Assembly (NCBI GenBank): GCA_054601695.1
Contig: BAAHQB010000077.1
Coordinates: forward strand, 62,001 to 126,000
DNA length: 64,000 nt
Source of the DNA: Amorphochlora amoebiformis
Lineage: Eukaryota; Cercozoa; Chlorarachniophyceae
Direction of reading: 5' to 3'
Part shown: piece after piece, positions 52,422 through 64,000 of the stretch
Position numbering within the stretch: the first letter of the stretch is position 1
How the letters are laid out: each line of letters opens with the position of its first letter
The notes under the pieces: generated by a model
Databases searched by the model: none
The model's input: the letters and a program-made list of their open reading frames with translations, nothing else
What the model was told of the DNA's origin: nothing
Program-made: the position numbers and the translations under genes

Positions 52422-53237
52422 TGTAAACTGTACAAATTCTAGAAATTTCTCAAGACTCACATAAAAGTTAATCCCGGGAAGCATCACAATGAACCTGATT
52501 GCGCTCACATCATGATACGTACGTGATAGACCGTAGGCAGACCGATGGCAAATTGAGTAATCGAGGTTATCAATTACGTAATATTGATTATGATCTCGAT
52601 GATGTATGCACATCCTAGCATCATCTATCTAGATCATGGCAATGCTTATACTAGTTATAGTCTTCAAGATATCCGTAAAATAATCTAGTAATACTTGACT
52701 AGCCCCGATCATCTAGATCATAGCACTAGATCTACACACACACATATCTAGTTCATGGCTAGAATAGTAGGTTATTATGGTAATGATATTCTATAGATTT
52801 TCATCTAGGCATGACCGAGTCTACTATAGTACTAGTCTAGTGACTCAGTATTGAAAATCATAAGTAAGTCTATTTGACGTAGATTACGGTGACCAACGGT
52901 GTGTTTAACAAAAAATCATTTGAACTTCTCGCACCCATGCACAGTCTGCATCGACCGTTAAAGAGTCTTGCTCGTGCAACTTGACTCCTCACTTTAACTG
53001 TGCCTAAACCCTGATCAACTTGAAATGAACACATTCTGGATGGATGGTGATAAGACGGTGATACGGCCCTCAAATTTGGGAATGAGATAGAACAAGATGT
53101 ATGTCATATATCCCACATATCTATTCCGTTTACACAAACTAACATGTAACATGCTGGAACGTTAGCCTTTTATTTTTAAAGTTTCGGTTTGTTGGGTTTG
53201 TGAAGCTATCGGAATGACATTATCGCCTTGCTGACAC
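52422..53237. other. Convergent intergenic spacer with repeated CTAG words
   Basis: This lies downstream of the AspRS stop and of the presumed end of the next minus gene. It is free of TA microsatellites. The 52.62-52.86 kb part repeats TCTAGATCATGGC-like words (about 52628, 52709, 52748) and other CTAG palindromes (52686, 52804, 52835), much as in the 40.2-40.56 kb spacer. Short minus ORFs at 52386-52613 and 52870-53073 lack family similarity and splice support. Confidence 0.5.
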
Positions 53238-53485
53238 TCATGCCATGAACCTGTGGATATATATTTATATTTATACATATATATATATATATACATATAT
53301 GTATCTACATATTAATATATATTTGCATATATACATACATATATATATATACATATATACATTATATATATATATATATACATATATATATGTGCAACAT
53401 ATAGCTATACATACATATAAGTATATAATTATATATCTATGTACATATATTATAAATATATATGTATATGTACATATATACATAC

Positions 53486-53521
<36 letters not shown>

Positions 53522-53547
53522 GTATATATGCATTTAAAACATATAAC

Positions 53548-53580
<33 letters not shown>

Positions 53581-53654
53581 GTACATTTAGATATACGTAT
53601 ATAGGCTGTGTAAAAATATATATCCATGTACGTGGGCTCACACTTACGTGTATG

Positions 53655-53698
<44 letters not shown>

Positions 53699-54448
53699 TA
53701 GATATATTTGTGTTTATGTGTGTGCACCATTCCGTAACGGCCTTGAGCCCGCGATTGCACATCGGAACCTAAAGTATACATATATAAATATGTATATATA
53801 TATACATAAATATGTATGTATATAAAAATATATTAGATGTAATGCATTATATAAATATATAAATTCACATATATATTTATATATAATTTATATATACATA
53901 TATATATATATTTATAAATATATAACTTATATATATATATATGTATATATATATTATATATATATATGTATAATATATATATTCATATAAATATATTTTT
54001 TATACATAGATAACATATATTATATATATATATATGTAAATATATATATATATATATATATATGTGCAATAATTAAACATAGTACGTGACATACACCGCA
54101 TGCAGAAGGGAAGAGATTGCCGCGAGAGTGAGAGAGAGAGAGGGGGGGGGGGAGAAGCGAGAGAGAGAGAGAGGGGGGGGGAGAGCGAGAGAGAGAGAAA
54201 GAGCGAGCGACTGAGCGAAAAAGAGAGAGAGAGGGAAGGGTTTAACCTCTTGATTGGAAAGATTCTGATCCTTCCGAGAACTCTCCTAGGAAAATCAGAG
54301 AAGACAGGGCGACTACCATGCAAACCTTTGTGTATATTTCTTAATATATACATATATACATATTATATATATATATATGTATAATTTGAATGTACATATA
54401 TATATATATATATATAAAAATATATATATATATAAACAGATACATATG

Positions 54449-54482
<34 letters not shown>

Positions 54483-54494
54483 AACGGATACATA

Positions 54495-54534
<40 letters not shown>

Positions 54535-56104
54535 AATGTTACACACTAACATATATTGAAAACCTGGTAACGCGCACAATCCTATCTCCCCTCCCGCCCG
54601 ACCCGACACCCGCACAACACAGATAACTACCGTAACACTAGCAAGAATATATCCAAAAATGCACGCACAACACACACACAGAACACACACTCAACACACA
54701 CACGCGCACAGCAATAGCAATATATCCAAACACTCACACACATACACACTCCTACAGCAATATATCCAACTCCAACACTCTCTCTCTCACACACGCACAG
54801 CACCGTCTGCCACACACAACTACCGTAACGCCAGCAAGAATCCACAAAACAGCATCCACCTAATACGGTTAGGCTTAGTGTTAGGCTTCGGGTTGCTAAG
54901 CTTTCAGTAGGTTAAGCGCCACGGTTAATGCTAGGTTTAGGGCTAGGCCTCGAGTAGGTTAAGAGACGGAGTTGCCTGAGTTCTCGTGTTTAGTTCTAGG
55001 GTCAGAACAGGGTTAAGGTTAGGTTCGGGTTAGTTTTAAGGTTAAAGCTAGGGTTAGGGTTAGCGTTGGTGTGTTAGGGTTAAGGTTAGGGATAGGGTTA
55101 GGGTTAGGGTTAGGGTTAGTGTTGGGCGTGTGTTAGGGTTAAGGTTAGGGTTAGGGTTCGTGTTAGGGTAGAGATATAGCTATACCAGGATTAGGGTTAG
55201 GGTTAGGTTTCGTGTTAGGTTAGGGAGAGTAGAGATATATGCCTAAATTAGGGTTAGCGTCGGGATATAGTTTAGGTTAGGGTTAGGGTTAGGATTAGTG
55301 GTATGGTCGGGATAGGGGTTAAGATTAGGGTTGGAGTTAGTTAGGGACGGGATAGGGTTAAGATTAGGGTTACGGTTAGCGTTAGGTTTAAGATTAGTTA
55401 GGTGTAGAGATAGGGTTAAGATTAGGGTTGTGGTTAGTGTTAGGGTCGGGATAGGGTTAATATTCGGGTTAAGGTTAATAATCGGGTTGGGGTTAATACT
55501 AGGGTAGAAATATGGTTAAGGTTTGTGTTAGGGTTAGAGCTAACGTAGAGATAGAGTTAAGAATAGGGTTAGGGTTAGTGTTAGGGTTAAGAATTGGGTT
55601 AGCGTTAGTGTTAGGGTTAGCGTAAGGGTAGAGATAGAGTTAGGATTAGGTTTATAGTGTTCGGGTTAGGATTAGGGTTAATGTCAGGGTTAGTGCTACG
55701 GTAGAGATCGAGTTAGGGTTAGGGTTAGTGTTAGGGCTAGTGTAAGGGTTAGGGTTAGTGTTAGGGTAACCCCAGAGGACTTTAAGATAAAACCAGCTCC
55801 TAGAGGAATCTGGTGAATGTAGGTATGTATTTGTATACATTACATATATATATATATATATATTTAGTGTATATACCAATATTCCACCAGCATCGGCACC
55901 GAGAATGAAGGAAGATGTTGCGATTGGATCCACACCTACATATATATATATATTATATTTATATTCTCATTTATATATATGTATATATATATATATATAT
56001 ATATGTCTATTATACGGAGATATTGCGTATATATTATATATACATGTATGTATATGTATATATTCATATGTATACATGTTATATATATATATATATATAT
56101 ATAT

Positions 56105-56152
<48 letters not shown>

Positions 56153-56154
56153 AC

Positions 56155-56186
<32 letters not shown>

Positions 56187-57081
56187 ATACATACGTATAT
56201 GTATATATGTATGTTTTATTATTCATGTATGTATGTATATATGTAATATATATATATATATATATATATAGTCATGTTTATACATACATATATATTATAC
56301 ATCCATATATACATATATATAGATATAGAAACAATATATATATATATATGGATATATATCTATATATATATATATATTATATATATATATATTCATCTGC
56401 ATAAATAGACATATATGTGAATGTAAATATATATATACATATATTACATAAGAATACATGTATGTTGTATATGTATGCAAGAAATTATGTATGTAAATGT
56501 ATACTATATACATACATACATACATATATGTATATATATATGTATGTATATGTGTAGATGTATACTATATACATATATATATATATATATGTATATATAT
56601 AGATGTATAATAGGGTGTTTGTAAATATATACTTGTATACATATCTATATATATATATATTTTTATACATATATATATATATATGTATATGCATACATAA
56701 TAACATATATATATATGTGTGTATATACATATATATATATATATATAATATATGTATATGTATATGTATATATGCATGTATACATACGTTACATATTTCA
56801 TAATATATATAAATCATACACACCTATCGTGAAGCACAGACATATCAAAAACCAATATCAGAATATCTACCCACCAATATACTGATCTGTCAGGGTAAAT
56901 GCGGTCGGAAACGATGATGAAACCGAAAGGCCATATAGACTCATTCCTACAATATATTTAGACACACATATATATATATATATATAAGAAATATAAATAT
57001 TATATATCTATATACATATAAATGTATACAATTATATATTTGTATTCATTGCATGTCTATGTTTATATACATACGTATTTA

Positions 57082-57120
<39 letters not shown>

Positions 57121-57940
57121 ATATATATATATATATCCAATAGAAGCTATATATCTCTCTCTCATTCTCTTTCTCTGTGGTTCTTTCCCTCTCTTTCTCT
57201 TTCTTTAAAATCTATCTCCACCCCCCCCCCACCTCCTCTCTCTCATCTGTCCCCCACTCTCTCACCTATCTTCTCTTCGTCCCATTTGCTCTCATTTTGC
57301 TCTCATTTTTCTCTCAATTCGCACTCATCTTGCACTCATTTTGCTCTCATTTCGCCCTCGTTTTGCTCTCGTTTTGCTCTCGTTTTGCTCTCATTTTGCT
57401 CTCGATTTGGTCTCATTTCGCTCTCGTTCGCTCTCATTTTCGCTCTCATTTCTGCTCGCATTTCTCTTTCATCCTACTCTCTGTGTGTTGTCTATTTCTA
57501 TGTTCTATATTTAGTATAATCATATATAAACCTATCCATAGGAGGGGTAGGGAGGTCTTGTCAACCAAAGAGATAGCGCTAGCTATTATTCCTAGGACTG
57601 GGGTTTATAATGTATGTTATACATGTACATAAAAGTATGTATATATATATATAATATATGTAATATATATTATATATATATATTATATATATATATATGT
57701 GTATATACGTATGTGTGTGTACATATATAGATATGTATGTATACACACACACATGTATATGTGTATATATATATGTGTATATTTTTATATTAAACAGAAT
57801 ATTTGTATGTACATATTTATACATACGTAGGTATTCAAATATATATATATATATATATATATAATGTGTACTATATATATATATATGTATATATATGTAT
57901 ATATGTATATGTATGTAGATGTATACATATATCTACACGC

Positions 57941-57988
<48 letters not shown>

Positions 57989-58148
57989 GGATATTTGTAT
58001 ATACATACATGTATACGTGTGTATACATGTCTGTAAATATATCTAGTTGTATATAAACATTCACTTATGCAGAGATAAAGTTATATGCTCATATTTTGAT
58101 GTTACAAGTATATAAAGACTTAACATATGGACGTATATATACATACAT

Positions 58149-58208
<60 letters not shown>

Positions 58209-58498
58209 CGTACATACATTGACGAAAAATATGTAAACGTTTGTTTGAAATATGTCCATCCGTGTTGACAATCGTGATTGTTGTGTTAATATATATATTT
58301 ATATATATTTTATAAATAAAATCTGTATCGTACACATAGTACATATGCATATATAAATAAATATATATATGTATACATATATATATATATATATATAACA
58401 TATATATAATGTTCTGAATATATATATTTGGAATCTATTCACCAGTGTTGAGAATCATAATTGTTCTGGGAGACACAATGCTCGACGTAAATATAGCG
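53238..58498 (-). CDS. Hypothetical small multi-exon protein (possible WD/propeller fragment)
   Basis: Proposed exons in transcript order: 58443-58498, 56875-56946, 55877-55935, 55771-55809, 54247-54285, 53728-53768, 53238-53250 (TGA). Phases match at all six junctions, giving 105 codons plus stop; the 5' end is open (exon 58443-58498 starts in phase 2), though ATGs at 58462 or 56944 could start it. Recognisable strings include [37 protein letters not shown] and [11 protein letters not shown], with alternating hydrophobics that recall beta-propeller blades; I cannot assign a family. The intron between 55771 and 54285 carries the largest TTAGGG-like array of the window. Exon 58443-58498 has decayed partial copies on both sides, which supports it being a genuine exon. 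Because the exons are short, chance phase agreement is a real risk. Confidence 0.4.
54618..54845 (+). repeat. CA-rich region with dispersed duplicated words
   Basis: ACTACCGTAACACTAGCAAG (54627-54646) recurs as ACTACCGTAACGCCAGCAAG (54820-54839), and CAATATATCCAA recurs at about 54718, 54761. The rest is (CA)n. It is intronic to the hypothetical minus gene. Confidence 0.7.
54865..55775 (+). repeat. Largest TTAGGG-type interstitial array (about 0.9 kb)
   Basis: Dense GGGTTAGGGTTAGG with GTTAGTGTTAGGG and GGATTAGGG variants; a perfect run lies near 55092-55118. It ends directly at the donor of exon 55771-55809 in the minus transcript. Confidence 0.9.
57282..57475 (+). repeat. 11-12-bp CT-rich minisatellite
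   Basis: Unit ATTTTGCTCTC with variants (GTTTTGCTCTC, ATTTCGCTCTC), about 15 copies, preceded by a CT run at 57152-57280. It translates as a fake ORF ([11 protein letters not shown] type). Confidence 0.88.
58249..58290 (-). pseudogene. Decayed copy of the 3' part of exon 58443-58498
   Basis: Plus GTGTTGACAATCGTGATTGT parallels GTGTTGAGAATCATAATTGT at 58446-58465. The donor (AC on plus at 58441-58442) is lost in the copy. Confidence 0.75.
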
Positions 58499-58732
58499 CT
58501 AAGCCTTCCGATTGCCACAAAGAACCAAAAAGAAGCTATATATATATATATTACATATATATATATATGTATATATGTATATGTGTACAGATATACATAT
58601 ATGTGTATACATATATGTATATATATATTATATATATATATATATGTGCATATATATATGTATGTATATATATACATATACATACATATATATATATATA
58701 TGTATATATGTATATGTATACATACATACATA

Positions 58733-58783
<51 letters not shown>

Positions 58784-58932
58784 TACATATTGTATATATT
58801 TGTAAATATAGTGATAAGCTTTCCAATTGCCACAAAAACATACAGTGAGACTGTACGCACACGCACACATATATATATATAGATATATATATGTAAATGA
58901 ATATATATTTTAGGGAAATAGAGCGATGAGCG
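58499..58932. other. Region between two minus-strand genes
   Basis: No exon of mine falls here. The region holds TA and CATA-type microsatellites (58540-58790) and a decayed copy (about 58798-58838) of the start of exon 58443-58498. The boundary between the two minus genes is not proven; the stop at 58933-58935 is my best guess for the end of the upstream gene. Confidence 0.4.
58798..58838 (-). pseudogene. Decayed copy of the acceptor and start of exon 58443-58498
   Basis: Plus TAAGCTTTCCAATTGCCACA parallels TAAGCCTTCCGATTGCCACA (58500-58519), preceded by AAATATAGTGA against AAATATAGCGC. The acceptor AG is lost. Confidence 0.8.
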
Positions 58933-59141
58933 TTAGAAATGCTCAAGATCTATGATGAGGAATGTATTTGTATGGTATGTGTTTATATCATACGCATGTG
59001 TATAAAGGTATATATATTCACACACTATGTATATATGTTATATATAAATATATTTATATGTATGTATATATATATATATATATATTTGTATATATATATA
59101 CATGTATACATGTAAAGGATTTTAATTAATTACTGTTCACA

Positions 59142-59174
<33 letters not shown>

Positions 59175-59428
59175 CTGGACATATGCATACAAATGATTTC
59201 TAATTACTATTGACAGCTGTCGCGATTTTAGAACCTGGATGGGGTTACGAGTTACATTTAAGTAAGGTTAGGTTAGAAAGAGTAAGGACTAGCCATTAGG
59301 TTCGGGTTTGTACCTCCTATATTGGATTTGATAATGAAGGCGTAGATATAGCCTCCAACAGTCATCTGAAGAGATTTATAGATTTTAAGACATTAATTGG
59401 GTGTTTTGCAATGTAGATGTTATATATG

Positions 59429-59481
<53 letters not shown>

Positions 59482-59717
59482 GCATATTTCTGTAATGTGT
59501 ATAGATTTACATATATGTATATATATGTGTGTATATATATGTATATATAATATGTATATATATATGTGTATATTATATATATATATATATATATACGTAC
59601 ATATCATAGTATCATATATATATATATATATACACATATATAATATATATATATATATGCATGTATTTATATATAAGTGTATATAGTATATAATATATAT
59701 ATTCATATACATATACA

Positions 59718-59756
<39 letters not shown>

Positions 59757-59770
59757 TATGTATTGCATAT

Positions 59771-59804
<34 letters not shown>

Positions 59805-59952
59805 CATGCGTTATTTAATTGCAGAATAAGTATATCACCATGCTTCCAATGACGAGAAACGAAAATATCGTCATCACCTGTCATAGTGTACACTTAAATG
59901 TATGTGCATATATATATATATATATATGTATATAAATGTCTGTACATATATC

Positions 59953-59988
<36 letters not shown>

Positions 59989-60173
59989 TCTATAAACATA
60001 CATACAAATATAAATGTGTACGTGCGCATATATATATATATGTCTGTACATATATATATACATATACTCTATAAATATGCATACAAATATAAATATACAT
60101 ATATATATATATATTCATATACATATATATATATATATATATATGTACATCTATCTATCAATTTATGTGTATG

Positions 60174-60204
<31 letters not shown>

Positions 60205-60258
60205 TAACTTCTACAAATACCTCCCTATTGCATATATAATTTATGTATGTATATGTAC

Positions 60259-60304
<46 letters not shown>

Positions 60305-60330
60305 ACACACACATATATAAATACATCCAT

Positions 60331-60362
<32 letters not shown>

Positions 60363-60518
60363 TTGGAAACATATTAGACACACACAAGAGATGCAGATAG
60401 AAGAGGAGAGATAGCACGATTCACTAGAAACCTTATTATCAAGCTGATGGCGACTTATAATTATATATATCATATTTTACATATACATATATATATACAT
60501 ACAACACACACACATATT

Positions 60519-60576
<58 letters not shown>

Positions 60577-60661
60577 TTGCTATTACTGTGATTATAGCCC
60601 TTCGGCGGAATTGCTTCTTTCTATTTCGATCCTCTTGGTTGCTCCTAGCTTTTCGCTCTGT

Positions 60662-60693
<32 letters not shown>

Positions 60694-60695
60694 TG

Positions 60696-60743
<48 letters not shown>

Positions 60744-60880
60744 ATATATTTATATATATGCTATATTAAATGTGTATGTTTATATATATTTTATTATACA
60801 ATATTATATTATATATATATATATAAATATATATATATGTAGGTTTTGATTCGCTCCCTTGTTTTAGGTTTTAAGTCTGT

Positions 60881-60923
<43 letters not shown>

Positions 60924-60938
60924 CATATATATATATAT

Positions 60939-60984
<46 letters not shown>

Positions 60985-61020
60985 TGTATATATTTATATA
61001 AAATATATATATATATATAT

Positions 61021-61060
<40 letters not shown>

Positions 61061-61230
61061 TGATGTATATATATATATATATATAAATATATATATATTT
61101 ATATACTTATTCATGCATATAAATTTATATTACATATATACATGTACATGTACAAATATGTTCTTATATTTATACATTTATAAATATATATATATATTAA
61201 TATATGTATATATATACACATATATGTATA

Positions 61231-61294
<64 letters not shown>

Positions 61295-61348
61295 CTTTTA
61301 TATTCTCTTCTTCTTTTTCTTCTTCATCCTTACATATATCTTCATCCT

Positions 61349-61404
<56 letters not shown>

Positions 61405-61565
61405 TATAAATGACATACGTATATATATATATATAAATATATATATATTTATATACTTATTCATGCATATAAATTTATATTACATATATACATGTACATG
61501 TACAAATATGTTCTTATATTTATACATTTATAAATATATATATATATTAATATATGTATATATAT

Positions 61566-61621
<56 letters not shown>

Positions 61622-61701
61622 TATATACCCTCATTGATATTGACAACCCGCATGTTCTCGTCTTCCGTTTCGTCGTCATCCTTACCGATATCGTCATCCT
61701 T

Positions 61702-61750
<49 letters not shown>

Positions 61751-61820
61751 TATATAAATTTATATATATTATGTTACTACATACATGTGCATATATGAAA
61801 TGTCTATACATACGATATTA

Positions 61821-61861
<41 letters not shown>

Positions 61862-61973
61862 GTATTACGAGTATATACATGTGCATATATATATAATATA
61901 TACACACACATACACATATATATATATATATATACATATATTATATATACATGTGTGTAGATGTACTCGATAA

Positions 61974-62023
<50 letters not shown>

Positions 62024-62314
62024 GTATATGTATATATACTAATAGAAACAATAAAATACTAGATAATTGAGGAGCAGAGTCGCACATATACATACATATG
62101 TATATATATATATATATAAATATTTATACATATACATATGTACATATGTATATATAATATATATATATATACATATATATATATGTATATTATATACATA
62201 CGTGTGTGTGTGCATTAATAAAATGTATATATATATATACATTAACCATATAAAATATATATAAACTATTGAAAACTATCAGAGCACTCGAGATATCGAC
62301 AACCTTAAAGAGCT

Positions 62315-62347
<33 letters not shown>

Positions 62348-62398
62348 GTAAGATACAAGGCCTTATATACATGAATATATATCAAATATACATACATA

Positions 62399-62442
<44 letters not shown>

Positions 62443-62521
62443 TTCGTATATATATTATTATATATGCGCACACATATACATAGATGTTAATATATATATA
62501 TATATATTATATATATGTATC

Positions 62522-62553
<32 letters not shown>

Positions 62554-63471
62554 CTGAAATATATGCATATGATGTATACATATTTGATAACCTCTTTGAG
62601 TTCCTCAATGATCATATCGTCAAGCTCAAGGGCCTTCAAAAAAAAAAAAAATAGGATGTAAGAGAAAGAGAGAAAGGAGAGAAACATACAGAGAGGATAC
62701 CGAGAGAAAAAGAGAGAAGAGAGAACAAACAGAGGATACCAAGAGAAAGAGAGAGAAGAGAGGATAACGAGAGAGCATACTTTTCTTCTCCATCTCTCTT
62801 TTTCTCTCCCTTTCTTCTCACTCCATATTTCTTGTCCCCCCGCGTCTCATTCTCCCCCCTCTCTCGCTATCTATCTATCTTTTTTCTCTCAATCTGTCTA
62901 TTCTTCTGTATATGCTCTCTCTCACCGTGTCTCTCTATTCTCTCTCTCTACTCTCTCTCTTCATCTCTCTCTCTCTCTCTCTCTCTCTTACTCTCTCTGC
63001 TCTCTATTCTCTCTGAGATTGGAGGCTATTGAGACGGAAAAAAAGAAGGAAAAGAGAGATAAAGATAGAGAGACAGAGAGAGAGAGAATAAAGGAGGGAG
63101 AATAAGAGAGAAAAAGACAGAGATGAGAGAGACAGGGAGTGACAAAAAGAGGGCGAGAGATGACTATATATATATATATCAGTGTGTGTATGCATATATG
63201 TTGACAAAGAAGTACATATATAATATATAATATATATAGTTTATATATTTAGATACATTTGCACATATATATATATATATCTATATATATATATATATCC
63301 ACCTTTTGTACTTCCTCCTTTGCATTTGTGTTTCTAGGCGGTGGAGGGGACGGAAGGTATATAAAAGCGAAGATGGACACGACTGTTAGGCCCCCAACCA
63401 CCAAGTACGCTGCAGCTATAAGGATCAGGGTTAATATCTGTATTGATATTTGCATATCCATGTGGATATGA

Positions 63472-63536
<65 letters not shown>

Positions 63537-63731
63537 TACATTTACATTTATATGCACATATTTATAGGGTTCGCATTGAGAAAAGAGAGAGAGAGAAAAG
63601 AAAAGGGGAGAAAGACAGAGAAGAGAGAGAGAGAGAGAACGGCGAAAAGATGAGAGGAAAACAGAAGGAAAGAGAGATCTCAACATTGGGGTCATATCTT
63701 CCTCACCCAAGGGGTCCGCTATAGTATGATT
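58933..63731 (-). CDS. Probable two-pass membrane protein with acidic linker (5' end open)
   Basis: Proposed exons in transcript order: 63707-63731, 63303-63415, 62592-62633, 62277-62303, 61629-61698, 60575-60657, 59839-59877, 59314-59365, 58933-58949 (TAA). Phase is maintained throughout (468 nt). Segment 1, [20 protein letters not shown], is strongly hydrophobic and is followed by PSPPPP, a helix ([17 protein letters not shown]), an acidic stretch ([15 protein letters not shown]) and a basic stretch ([19 protein letters not shown]). Segment 2, [20 protein letters not shown], follows and continues into [12 protein letters not shown]. Basic residues just before segment 2 suggest a cytosolic loop. 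Segment 2 recalls small TMEM230-like proteins, but this is not a firm match. The last exon is the weakest. Exon 61629-61698 lies in a 350-bp tandem duplication with a diverged exon copy. Confidence 0.55.
61081..61708. repeat. 350-bp tandem duplication containing exon 61629-61698 and an exon copy
   Basis: Bases 61081-61224 are identical by eye to 61431-61574 (144 bp, offset 350). The exon part of unit 2 (about 61652-61708) aligns without gaps to unit 1 (about 61301-61357) but differs at about 11 positions. Both keep the acidic reading frame on the minus strand (KDDDETEDE against KDEEEKEEE). Confidence 0.9.
62640..63165. repeat. GA array, CT array, GA array in tandem
   Basis: GA-rich 62650-62780, CT-rich 62790-63015, GA-rich 63035-63165. 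The block lies in the intron between exons 62592-62633 and 63303-63415 of the membrane-protein gene. The central CT block is complementary to both arms. Confidence 0.88.
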
Positions 63732-64000
63732 CTGAAGGAAGGCCCTAGATGTAGGTTAGGGTTAGGGTTGGGGTTCGGGTCATATACATGTTCCTATTCT
63801 CTATGAATATCTCTCCGAAAATACCTCCCTTTAAGAATTACAACCCCTAATCTGAGGTTAGGGTTAGGGTTAAGGATAGGGTTGGGGTCAGGGTTCAAGC
63901 TAGGATAATTTATCCCTCAGTATCTCTCTCTCTCTCTAACTCTCACTCTCTCTCTCTCATTCACTCTCTCTCATTTTTTTTCTCTCTCCCTCTCTTTCTC
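63732..64000. other. Right-edge region: TTAGGG-like tract and CT repeat
   Basis: Degenerate TTAGGG units occur at 63753-63775 and 63855-63890 and a CT-rich run at 63920-64000. No exon is recognised; the 5' part of the membrane-protein gene should lie here or beyond the edge. Confidence 0.5.

Noticed and set aside
52386-52613. Minus ORF downstream of AspRS
   Set aside because: Overlaps the AspRS terminal exon on the opposite strand and shows no family similarity or splice sites.
54313-54690. Minus ORF with a hydrophobic [12 protein letters not shown] stretch
   Set aside because: Derived largely from a CA-rich repeat and TA arrays; no acceptor or phase link to neighbouring exons.
54865-55775. 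Chromosome end (telomere)
   Set aside because: The array is degenerate and flanked by unique coding sequence on both sides, so it is interstitial.
57555-57600. Minus exon candidate encoding LGIIASAIS
   Set aside because: Splice sites look reasonable, but the phase does not fit either neighbouring exon; left unannotated.
57177-57632. Plus ORFs with [10 protein letters not shown] repeats
   Set aside because: Explained by the 11-12-bp CT-rich minisatellite.

Overview
The window is nuclear DNA from an intron-dense eukaryote, probably a protist; I cannot name the lineage. Its genes are broken into many short exons (mostly 25-250 nt) joined by GT-AG introns. Nearly every intron carries a (TA)n microsatellite, often with GA/CT arrays or degenerate TTAGGG-type tracts. 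Almost all long simple ORFs are translations of these repeats ([12 protein letters not shown]). I read the genes by locating splice-bounded islands of normal base composition, checking that reading phase carries across each junction, and comparing the joined protein with families I know. There are no bacterial genes, CRISPR arrays or insertion sequences. I saw no tRNA or rRNA.

Layout, left to right. (1) Minus strand, 1-20973, open at both ends: 45 phase-consistent exons (1074 codons) with a coiled-coil N-terminus, a beta-rich middle, a WSC domain, and a class I alpha-1,2-mannosidase (GH47) module that runs off the left edge. (2) Plus strand, about 21280-40169: 35 exons, about 1168 codons; beta-propeller-like N-terminal half and alpha-helical C-terminal half; family not identified with confidence. 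(3) Minus strand, 43360-40562: complete nine-exon NatC catalytic subunit NAA30. (4) Plus strand, 43422-52421: complete 22-exon cytosolic-type aspartyl-tRNA synthetase. (5) Minus strand, about 58498-53238: small gene of unknown family, low confidence. (6) Minus strand, about 63731-58933: probable two-pass membrane protein with an acidic linker.

Genes 1/2 and 3/4 are divergent pairs; the NAA30 and AspRS start codons are 61 bp apart. Genes 2/3 and 4/5 are convergent and separated by TA-free spacers rich in CTAG palindromes.

The most unusual signal is repeated throughout all six genes: introns hold partial or complete, usually decayed copies of the adjacent exon, typically including a splice site and 50-800 bp away. 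I found at least 14 loci. In one case (61.08-61.71 kb) a 350-bp tandem duplication has identical intronic flanks while the exon copy differs at every CpG. GH47, NAA30 and AspRS act in glycan trimming, N-terminal acetylation and translation respectively and are not otherwise functionally linked.
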